Assembly: GCA_003614735.1 (NCBI GenBank)
Contig: KZ992650.1
Span: 1 to 23,891, forward strand
Direction of reading: 5' to 3'
Length of the DNA: 23,891 nt
Source: Thamnocephalis sphaerospora
Taxonomy: Eukaryota > Zoopagomycota > Zoopagomycetes > Zoopagales > Sigmoideomycetaceae
The position numbers and the translations under genes were made by a program. Below are positions 10,524 through 19,718 of the stretch, piece by piece. How positions within the stretch are numbered: the first letter of the stretch is position 1; every line of letters begins with the position of its first letter. The notes under the pieces were generated by a model, which was given only the letters and a program-made list of their open reading frames with translations, had not been told where the DNA came from and made no database searches.

Positions 10524-11289
10524 GCGAGACGCCAGAGACCGCATCCCCATAGGCGCCACTCTGGCGAGACACTGTCGGCTCCAGCGCCATACGCACTTCT
10601 CTTGTCCGCTTCTGTTCCCTGCTTGCTCTCTCGCTCTCGCGCCCTCTTGCTCTTTCGTTCTCGTCTGCTGTTGCTGCTCCTGATTGTCAACTCGCGCTTG
10701 AGCAGCGGCTTTTCAGGCAGCCACGCACGCGCGACCGCTGCTTTTCTATCAAGCTTCTATCGGTACCCACAACACCCTTCATCTCGCGCGCCTCTGAGCA
10801 GCGTTGGCTCAAATCTCACCTGTCACATCGGCCTACTGGCTCGCCTGTTGGCTGGATCCGTCAACCGGCGTAGTGTTTGTCTGACTGCGCCTCTGTTTGT
10901 GCTCATCCCTGCTGGTGCTACGTCGTGTTGGCGGTTGGGTCATCGTCAGCTGGCTGTGCTGCGCGTACGATCTGCCTGTTGCGCACGCTTGGCCTTGTCT
11001 GTGGCGGCCGGGGTGGGTGTAGCAGCGGCGCGCTCTGAATCAGCTGGTGTATGCGCCCCTCGTCAGTCGGGCTAACCCCAGGCACTTTTTGCCGCGGCGC
11101 CTTTGCTCCGTGCTGTCTGGTGTTTCGACCGCCTGTAGCCGTCAGATCTGCCCAGTGCACCGTCAGGCACGCCGACCATACGCTCATTCGTGTGGCGTGG
11201 CCCTTGAGCTGCACTCATCTTTTGTTTGTCAGCGTGACGCATATGCATACAGTGTCGTTCAATTGATACGCATACATTGCTCGTAAACT
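10524..11289 (+). promoter_or_regulatory. Long pyrimidine-rich 5' leader of the TFIIB-like gene
   Basis: The plus strand is C/T-rich, densest at 10597-10685. It has no ATG from 10397 to 11050. Two ATGs (11051 and 11243) then occur in one frame that ends at 11266, 23 nt before the main start. Possible 5' UTR intron signals are present: GTGGGT at 11013, GCTAAC at 11071 and AG further downstream. These would remove the first ATG and leave a seven-codon upstream frame. The branch-like site is too close to the nearest AG, so the exact intron is unresolved. Confidence 0.5.
11051..11266 (+). promoter_or_regulatory. Upstream open reading frame in the TFIIB-like gene leader
   Basis: This 71-codon frame begins at the first ATG after about 650 ATG-free nucleotides and stops 23 nt before the main ATG. 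The last seven codons also form a frame of their own, from ATG 11243. No family resemblance was seen. If it is in the mature mRNA it should lower translation of the main frame. It may instead be partly intronic. Confidence 0.35.
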
Positions 11290-14200
11290 ATGCATGCTGC
11301 AAACCGTCGAGCATCTGGCTCGGCCATATCGCCTGATGGACGCGGCTACAGCTATCCACCGCCACCGCCGCCATTGTCAACCTGGGGTTCTCCGTCTGCA
11401 TCGGCAGCAGTACCAAACGGCATGCCGGGTGCATCAGTACCAGGCCAGCAGCAGCAGCAGCAGCACGAGCAGCCATCACGTCATCTGCACCATGCTCACG
11501 CGCACCATCCACAACCACACCATGCAAACAGCGTTTCAAGCGATCCGTCGCAGGTAAGCTTCAGCTGGAGCAAACGTCCTTGCCGGATTTGGAAAGCGCA
11601 TGGCCATATTGGTGCTTGCGTGCCAATAGGGCGTCGTTGGCTTATACATGTATACACGCTGTAGGATGCCAGGAGACATCACACGCCGACCCACGCATAC
11701 ACGCACCGCGCATCTACTGGCTATCAGGCGGCGGAGGTGATGGCTGGCACTGAATCTGGCGCACATCAACATCACTACCATCATGCGCCAGCACCGGCAG
11801 CTCACCAGCACCGCCACCAGCACCAGCACCAGCATGCGTCCTACGGTGCGCCACCACAGCGTACAGCGCATGCTTCCACTTCGCATCACCCGCACCATGC
11901 GCCATCGCAGCATTCGCGTGTGACCAGTGCGCAGCATCCGCAATCGCGCGATGTGGCGTCTCATCGGTACGCCACTGCGGCGGCAAACGAGGCTGGTTCG
12001 TCAGGGGCCTACGCGCACGCGCACACGTCAGGCGCGCTGCCACCGCGGACAGCGCCCATGCACGCGCACCAGTCTGCTTATGCGCATCCGTCGCAGCATC
12101 AGCATCATCACCACCAGCATGCGACGCACATGTCACAGCAGCCAGGCGCTGCGGCGGCCGATAGAAAGGTGGGTGTGGACGCGGGCGTAGCCGGCTATGC
12201 TGCAGCTTATCTGTCTCTGATCACTGTTGGTAGTATTCTGCATCACATTTGCCTATGGAGAGCGGTGATATGATGGCACGACATGCGCCAAGCGCTATAG
12301 ATCGCACCATGATGTCACCGAAACAAGCTGCCTCCTCGCTGGCAAGACGTGAGAGCATGACGGCCACGTCGGCGCATCCCTACGATACACATGGACATGG
12401 ACACTCGGCGTATACGACGATGCACAGCACGGAAGCTGCACACGCTGGATGGGGTCGTTCTGCACACGCTGCACATACAGACGCATACAGTTCCCATCCG
12501 TCGCGCCCGTATACGGTGGACCACCCACCAGTGTTGCATCGCAGCCAGCATCACCACCATCCGTCGCAGCACCATCACTCGCGTGCACAGCAGCCGCGAC
12601 ATGCCACCCAGTATGCAAGTGCATCCTCAACATCTCAGTCTGCATATGCACCCTCGGTCGGATCCAGCCGACCGCAACATGGCCACCCGGTGCATACGTC
12701 GCATGTGCACAAGTCACATCAGCAGCATGGACACCGTCATATGACGACGCTGGCTCATGATGCGCCTAGAGAGAATGCGGCGTATGGATCTACTGCAGAT
12801 CTACCGTCATCGCGTCCATCCGCGGTGCCACAGACCAACGGTGCTGTTGCAGACGGAGGCTATGCACCCATGGCTGCTCATACAGCGCCAGCCCGGCACC
12901 CGCGGCCCTTGGAGCCAAACACGTACGGCTATCCTACAGCAGAAACCCACGCTGGTCTGCCCTCGGCGCCAACACACGCGCATCACGCGCAGCCGCCAGC
13001 GCATCGGCCGGCGCAGGAACACCGTCGCCCGTCGACACGCGACTGGCGTGAAACAGAGGCAGAGCGTGCGGCGGCGCAGGGTAATCTGTCGCGGGCTGCA
13101 TCAGTGAGCATAGCTGGTGATTCGGGCCGTGACTATGCTGCACATCAGCATCCGCCCAAGCCGCCGCAATACAGCCAGCCTCACGAGGCACAGCAGAGTC
13201 GGCATCCACCAAAACCGGCACACACTCAGCCGCAGCAGCGCTCCTACTATTCACATCAGCTGTTGCAACCGCAGCCGCCACTCGCGCCGCAGCAAACACT
13301 GCGTACCTCCCGTCCTGTGGGCGATGGCCATCCTCGCACGGTCATTGATCTGACGAGCGATGAAATTGAAGGGCGGATTTCGCCACGCATGCCGCATCGC
13401 TACGCTGGCCAGCACTACCAGCACCATGAAGGCAGACATGTGCATCCGGCCGCCGGGCACATTCATGCGCATGGGCATGCTCAGCTTGCAGCGTCGCACA
13501 ATGCCAATGCCGGACTAGGAGCACGCCGAGCACTGGTAGAGCCAGGCCTTTGCAACGATAAGCCGCTGACGGATGGTGATGCTGCTGGTATTCTATGCGA
13601 CCTAAAAGCGCTACGGCCGAGCAATGCAGCAATCCCGCGACCCGACTCGCCCTCCAGCCTGCTGCAGCTCGCACAGCAAAAAGCAGCTGAGCTGGCCATG
13701 TCCGACCCAACCGTGCACCTGGATCCGGTGGTGTCTGCGTGGGCGTCTGGGCGCCAGGCTACGATTCTCGCCCAGTTTGACCCGGTCGTATCGCCATTTG
13801 AGCCGCAAGCGCTAATTTCTGACCCAGAGGAAGAGGAGGAGGAGGAGGACGAAAAGGCCAAGGTGGAGCGCGAGCAGCAGCAAAAGGCGGCTGAAGGTGA
13901 CGATGGGCCGTTGGCCGATGCGGACCAACGCAAGACCCGCAGCTTCACACCGCCGTCACCGTCCGATGGCAGTGCTAGTGTCGCCATGGACGCAAGCGGT
14001 GATGGCAATGCGGTCGCCAACGACGTCGCCGGTCTTGTGCCTGCCAGCTCGCTAGCACCAATGGATGTTACGCGGACCTCACAGAAGCGGCCTCATTCGG
14101 ACGGCATTTCTGAGGAGAAGGAGACCAAACGCATTGCAAACATGCGCGAGGAAAGAGTGGCCGAGGTGAAGCAGTGCGAACAGCAGCCGGCTCCGCCATC

Positions 14201-15781
14201 TCCAATGTCGGTGCACAGCATCGCACCACCGACGAAACAGGAACCGGCGTACGTCGAACCAGCTTTGCTTAAAGTTCAGGAGGGTGCCAAGAGTCCGTCA
14301 AATGCCATTGACGCAGCTGCACCAGCATCTGGCGATGTCGACGCAGCGGTCGCCACTGCTGACTCTTCTATCGTTGCTTCGCCCGCCACCACCGCCATAA
14401 CATCCTCGCCGGATCCTGGTCTGGCCCCAGGTTCGGAGCATTTTTACGAGTCGGCGGTCTCCTCGCCCGCGTCCACCTCATCGCATCAACAGGCACTAGA
14501 AGCAGACAAGCACGAATCACGAACACTATCGGACGGCGGCAATGACGCGACGTCGTCGCCGGCACCAGCTACGCCCCGACGCTCTCACCTTGCGCGCGCT
14601 GCCGCAGGTCGTGTGACGCCTAACAGCACACCCGGCTCAGCGGCGCGGACGCCGACGCTCAAGCGCACAACAACGCCTTCTGTGGACGACCCGCTTTCAG
14701 CGCAGGATACGGTCAACTGGGAGTCGCTCGACCTGCCCGAGGGAGTTCAGGCAAGTCCAGCCTGTGAGCGATCGTGTTGTGGCGACGACTAATACGACGG
14801 CGTACAGGAGCGTGCCTATGAGATTTTCAAGGATGTGCTAGTGTCCAAGGATCTGCAGGTAAACGAGCATACCTTTGGCCTTAAAGTTGATGCTGGGCAC
14901 TGTGCTAACCTCGCCTCGGCTCAGCGTATTCGCCCCACCTCCAAGCGACGGGAGGCGCTGCTGATGGCCATCACGCTGATTCTCTGCCGCCAGTCCAACA
15001 TTCCGCGCACGTTTGCCGAACTGAGCAAGGCTGCGCAAGTGGCGAAACGCGATATCGGCGCATGCTACAAGTGGCTATGCACTACGCTGAATCCGGACCT
15101 GGTGGTGATTCGGCATATTGAGCCGGACGAGTTTATGGTAGGCCAGGCGTGTACATGTGGTTGCGATTCGCATGCATAGACACTTACATGGCTGCGCATG
15201 GCTAGAAACGGTGGTGCAACGCTTTGCAGCTGAACGACTATGTGTTGCCAGTGTCGGTGTACTGTTACCGACAGACAGACCGTCTTGGGGTGTTCTCGGG
15301 CAAATGCCCCACCAGTGTAGCGGCAGCCAGCATCTGGTTCGTCATCTGGTCGGTCAACAACGCCGCCACGATTCTGCAGGAGGTGCGCAAAGGCAGCGAT
15401 TTCACCAATCTGCGCTGCTCGTCGTCGTCGGTCGTGTTTGCCAAGCCGCATCCGCTGGACCAGACGCCGCGGATTACCTGCGATCAGAAAACAGTCGCGT
15501 CCGTCGCGGGCGTCGTGATTGCCACTCTGATGAGCACCTACAAGGGCATGGTGCCGCATGTGAATGAGCTGATGCCACCCGGTTTCCTTGAGGCGTTGTT
15601 GACCGAGGACGGTGTACGCGTTATGCCGGATGGTCTGGGCGGTATTAGCAAGCTGTACACGCACGGCAAGCTGGTGGACATGCCCAGTGCTGTGACGGAT
15701 TATCGGCCCAGCAACACACTGGGCGTCACGCCAAGCGACGCTGCCGATGTCAAAGGAGACGATCTGTCCAGCAGTAGCTAG
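11290..15781 (+). CDS. His/Gln-rich protein with C-terminal TFIIB-type cyclin fold
   Basis: This is a predicted nuclear transcription factor of 1,374 residues (1,339 if an extra intron is removed). Exons are 11290-11553, 11665-12168, 12234-14750, 14808-14858, 14925-15137 and 15206-15781, all phase 0. The first 1,090 or so residues are low complexity and dominated by His, Gln, Ala, Ser and Pro, with HHH, HQHQH and a polyGln run. They include VIDLTSDE at residue 626, which resembles a SUMO-interaction motif, and an acidic block at about 786-813. The C-terminus aligns with both TFIIB core repeats: ERAYEIFKD, then ITLILCRQSNIPRTFAEL and EFMKRWCNAL, then CPTSVAAASIW and KTVASVAGV. No N-terminal zinc ribbon is visible. 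Intron 3 is GC-AG. Residues encoded at 15383-15487 have no counterpart in TFIIB and look like an in-frame intron. A direct TFIIB orthologue is unlikely; a TFIIB-related or cyclin-T-like factor is my inference. Confidence 0.85.
11437..12160 (+). repeat. Histidine/glutamine-rich low-complexity coding segment
   Basis: Exons 1 and 2 of the TFIIB-like gene contain dense CAC/CAT and CAG codons, giving QQQQQQ, HHAHAHH, HQHRHQHQHQH and HQHHHHQH. The pattern continues more sparsely through 13500. Histidine-rich tracts in nuclear proteins such as cyclin T1 and DYRK1A are known to favour nuclear speckles or condensates. That role here is inference. Confidence 0.7.
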
Positions 15782-16050
15782 TCGGTACAATCCACACACT
15801 GCTCTTTATATTCTGTGCACGGATCTACTACGCTTGCTTCCCGGTCCACCCCTACACCTTCGTATTTGCTCTTTTTTCTTTCCTTGCCCTTTGTAATCCG
15901 ATATTTGCCACTTGTATGCCTGTTGACACATATGCATGCCGTGCGGCCTTTCTTGTGCGTTTCTATTCTTTATGCCGCTGCTGTGATTATTCGCGCTCTA
16001 GCCTTTTTGCCGAGTAAATACAATTCGCATCTACACGGTGGCGTGTACCA
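15782..16050. other. Convergent 3' intergenic region
   Basis: This 269-bp gap lies between the stop of the TFIIB-like gene and the stop of the DUF1308 gene on the other strand. It is T-rich on the plus strand (CTTTTTTCTTTCC near 15870). It probably contains both 3' UTRs and polyadenylation sites. No gene is seen. Confidence 0.6.
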
Positions 16051-17770
16051 CTATTTTAATGTTGTGGCCAGAGCATTGTGACAGCGACTCGCCGCTAAGT
16101 TGACGAGACGCTGTTCGCACAGCGACCGTGCTGGATGCAGCCAAATAGACACGGCTTCAGGACCAAGCACTTCATCTAGCACACGCATGGCGCGACTGTT
16201 TGCCGTAATGGTGGTGGCCTGTAGTGCGTCGCCCAAGTCAAACACCACGCGCTGAAGTGGTGTAAGCGAACCGACGAGATTAACCACGCGGTCACTTGCT
16301 GCAACAGCATGCACTCCCCGGGTGCACGATGACTGAGGAGAGATGCCAGCTGCCTCTACCGGCAAAATACAAACAGGCCAGCGAGCACCACCGTTATGTG
16401 ACTGGACACCATCTTGTGCCTGCAAGTCTACATCCAAGCAGGCTATATTGTCCTCTGGCGAGACCAATAGCAAATGATCCAGCGCTCCTGTTTCGCGCAG
16501 TTGCCGAGCGCGCGCGCGTTCATGCTCGCCACCAACAACAGATACAATTTCGTGAAACTTTTCCCAGGCTGGCTGTGCCATCACTATTCGCCTTGTGACC
16601 GGTGGTCCACAACAGCTAGTATCTGCATCGCCTAATGCATCAGCAGTACGATCGTATCCACCGCCGTCCGGTGATACCCGTCGTAGAAGAAAACGCCGGA
16701 AGCGACTTTGCGTCTGTGCTCCAGCCAGCTCCTCCGCATGTTGTCGATTTAATTCCGCAACACCAATATCATCAGGAAGCGCCGCCAGCTGTGCTAGTGT
16801 CAAATGCGTGGCTTCGGAGCAAAGAGCCATGAGTGCGGTTGTGTCCAAGTTAAGCGTGGCACGCAGTGGGAATGCCACTGTATCGGCATCAGCATACGGC
16901 TGCACTGGATGCAGTGCCATACCTTCAGTCAGCCAAAAGTCTGAGGATGTAGATGTCTCGTGCGCAATTAGAACAGGTTCCGCATGTAAGGAGCGTAGAT
17001 GCGCACACACTGAGGTGCTAGCACCCCGAGGCAGCCATACTTGTAAGCGGGGCGTAGCATAGTGTGCCTGCTGATGTGCCGCGGCTCTTGCCAGCCGGCG
17101 TATCCGCGCAAACAACGCTTGCACAATGGCATGTCGAGTGAGTACAATGGCATACTCAACATACTCAATACGACACAGACATACCTCCGTCGGCTGATAG
17201 ATTGGGTATATCTTCCGACCGTTTGCTTTGTTCTTGAGCCAAAAGGCGCACCAGTGCATCCGGATTGCGCGTTGTCACTTTGATCCAGCGCCGTCCCCAG
17301 TCAGCGACTACATCTACACATACTGGACCATGCTGCTTATCTGCAGCATCAGGCGGATAAGTACGCCAGACAGCTACCACACCGCGTGCAGTGAGCGCGC
17401 ATTGGGCCATTGCTTCAAGATAGCTCAGATTGGAGCTGGCAACCATGTCCATCAAGTCTGCAGCTGGGTTTTCCTCGGCCTAGACATCACCAGTAAGCTT
17501 GCGCCCTTTATGCTGAACACAGTCTAGACGGCCTACCTTGCGTAGTGCACTCATCTCGGCACGGACTGCTGTAGCCAATTTACCAAGGCCGTCGCATAAT
17601 CCACGCCGTGCGTCTGGTAGCGTCCACTGCTGCTGATTCGCAGTGCGTGCCTGCAAGGCTGCACTCGCTCCCTCCAGCCGAGCCATATGATGCAGCAGGC
17701 AGCGGTGCAGTGCGTCTGCACGCTCCTGCTGGTGTTGAAGCGCGATGCGTGGCGATTTCACGGCGGTCAT
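16051..17770 (-). CDS. DUF1308 / UPF0415 family protein (C7orf25-like)
   Basis: This protein of 531 residues has three exons: 17770-17537, 17479-17185 and 17117-16051. Both introns keep phase and use GTAGGC...TAG and GTATGT...AAG. Family features are a helical N-terminus, LMDMVASSNLSYLEAM, and the strongly family-like VDVVADWGRRWIKVTTRNP at about residues 130-150. The long last exon includes WEKFHEIVSVVGGEHERARA and SLTPLQRVVFDLGDALQATT, which resemble the conserved DUF1308 C-terminus (a region suggested to be PIN-like). Human C7orf25 is about 421 residues, so this one is longer, mainly in a middle Arg/Asp-rich stretch. The cellular role of the family is not established and I assign none. It is divergent from UCHL5 with 126 bp between starts. 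Confidence 0.82.
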
Positions 17771-17896
17771 AGTTGCAAAGGAGCATACATCCACGTCACA
17801 TGCGTTGCTTCTCTGCTCCGCACAGTTCTTCTCCATTTCAACCCACTGTGTCGCAACACCAACCACCACCACCACTACCACCACCGACAAGGCAAC
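17771..17896. promoter_or_regulatory. Divergent promoter between DUF1308 and UCHL5 genes
   Basis: Only 126 bp separate the two start codons. A CAC/ACC trinucleotide run lies at about 17858-17886, just before the UCHL5 ATG, and AACATGA gives an acceptable start context. No TATA box is evident. Upstream elements for one or both genes may lie inside the other gene's leader or coding region. Confidence 0.5.
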
Positions 17897-19542
17897 ATGA
17901 GCGACGCAGGCAACTGGTGCCTTATTGAGAGCGATCCTGGTAAGCAGCGCAGACTGATATTGCGCTTGACGACCCTGGCGACCGTGCCGACAGCAGCAGT
18001 TCGCTGACCATGACGGTGCATCCAACCACAGGCGTGTTCACGCAGCTGATCGCGGAAATGGGCGTGAGCGGCGTACAAGTGGAGGAGGTCTGGGATTTCG
18101 ACAATATTGCCAATCTAAAGTAAGCAGCAATGCGCCTGCTTGCTTGCTGCGTCTATCTGCTTACGGCGGTACACAGTCCGGTGTATGGACTTATCTTCCT
18201 CTTCAAGTATGACCAAAACACAGCGGCCGATACGATGGAGCTGGACCAGTCGCAGCATAGCACTACAACGGATCATGTGTTTTTTGCTAAACAGGTGCGC
18301 ATCATGGCCGAATGGCTCTTTGTCGAATGGTTCTGCTCATAGCTGTACGCGCTATAGGTGATCAACAATGCCTGTGCCACGCAGGCCATCCTGTCAATTT
18401 TGATGAACCGCAACGACATTGATTTGGGCAAGGAGCTTGTGCAGTTTCGCGAGTTTGCACAGGATCTGCCGCCAGACGTAAGTACGACAGATTGCTGCGT
18501 ACGCCAGAACATGTACTGATAATGGCTGCCAATGCAGATGAAAGGCCTGACCATTTCCAACAGCGAGAACATTCGCCGAGTGCACAACAGCTTTGCGCGG
18601 TACGTGCCGATACCGGAAATGGACTAGCACCGCCAGCAGTGTTTTAGTGTTAACGTAGTCTGCTGTATGGGATCATTCAGCTCCGAGGCTTTTGTCAACG
18701 AGCAGCAGCCAGCATCAGGTCAGGATGAAGACCTGTTTCATTTCATCAGCTATGTTCCAATCCACGGCGCACTCTACGAGCTGGACGGCCTTAATCCTGC
18801 CCCCATTAATCTGGGTATGCTCGTCAGCCAGACGATGTACGTAGGAACAGCCGTACGTTGGCTAACCGTTGTTTGTTTGCTCCACAGGTCCATGCACTGA
18901 TGCCGACTGGCTCTCCAAAGTCCGTCCGATTATTGAGGCGCGCATGGCCACGTAGGTATTGCTGGCCTGTATGTATAACACACAGCCAACTTACTAGCGG
19001 TGTTACTTTATCGTGGAAAACAGCTACAGCTCGTCCGAAATCCGCTTTAATCTTATGGCTGTCTGCAAGGATCGCACGCTCGTGCTTACCGAGCAAATCG
19101 ATGCTGCCGACCGAAAGATCGAGAATGCAGAGAAGAAGCTAGCTGTGAGTATGCACACTGTAAGCGATAGTTTGCTGCATAGCTCACTGTCTGATGACAA
19201 ACCATTTGTATACAGGGTGGGCAGTGCGACGCAGATTTGGCCGCGGAGCTTCCGGATGATGAGGCCGCACTGCAGCGTGCGGTGCAGACACTGCGTAGCG
19301 AGCGCGAGTTGCTTAGCGTTTTCCTAAGCGATGAGCAGGAGAAGCGGGAGCGGTACCGTAGCGAGAATGCGCGCCGCAAACATAACTTTATTCCTCTTGT
19401 CAACGTGCTGCTGCGCAAACTGGCGGATAAGGACAAGCTGGCCGAGCTGATTGACACAGCAGGCAGAAAGGCAAACGAGCGCGCGGCGCGGCGACGTGAA
19501 CTGCAGCAGCAACAAGTACAGCAGCAGGGTCCAGCCAGGTAG
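17897..19542 (+). CDS. UCHL5: Ubiquitin C-terminal hydrolase UCHL5/UCH37
   Basis: This cysteine deubiquitinase docks on the proteasome through Rpn13 and on INO80 in animals, trimming or debranching ubiquitin chains. Nine exons (17897-17939, 18032-18119, 18177-18294, 18358-18477, 18538-18599, 18681-18814, 18888-18951, 19024-19144, 19216-19542) encode 358 residues against 329 in human. The N-terminus WCLIESDPGVFTQLI matches human UCHL5. The active site is intact: the oxyanion Gln and catalytic Cys in KQVINNACATQA (Gln83, Cys89), His164 in FHFISYVP and Asp179 in LYELDGL. The crossover-loop region is shorter than in human. ENARRKHNFIPLVNVLLRKLA and a basic, Gln-rich end form the C-terminal DEUBAD/ULD tail that binds Rpn13-like partners. 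It converges on SF3A1. Confidence 0.95.
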
Positions 19543-19718
19543 CGGTGCTCTTGTCCGCCGGCAGCGTGATATAGCAAGTGGAATCAGCAATGTTTTGAAT
19601 TGAACGTACACTTTGTCACGCACTGTAAACATGTTTGTTTGCCATGCACGCCAAATACAACGTATGGTGGGAAGAGGAGAAAGGCAGATGACGGTGCGGA
19701 GCGGCGAGGTGTGCGTGT
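19543..19718. other. Short convergent spacer between UCHL5 and SF3A1
   Basis: A 176-bp gap lies between two stop codons on opposite strands. It is AT-richer at 19580-19640. It presumably holds both polyadenylation sites, and the transcripts may overlap at their 3' ends. Confidence 0.6.

Noticed and set aside
10602-11075. 157-codon plus-strand frame with an apparent hydrophobic N-terminus
   Set aside because: It starts at a non-ATG codon and the Leu-rich start is simply CTCTTGCTCTTT-type leader sequence. No ATG lies in the frame.
13481-14020. 179-codon minus-strand frame in the TFIIB-like gene
   Set aside because: It is the antisense shadow of the acidic and Ser/Ala-rich exon 3. The poly-Ser run is the reverse of the GAG/GAC codons.
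12234-14750. Possible ordered domain within the His-rich exon 3
   Set aside because: Apart from the VIDLTSDE motif, the acidic block and a short DLKALRPSNAAIPRPDSPSS island, I found no fold-like sequence or family pattern.
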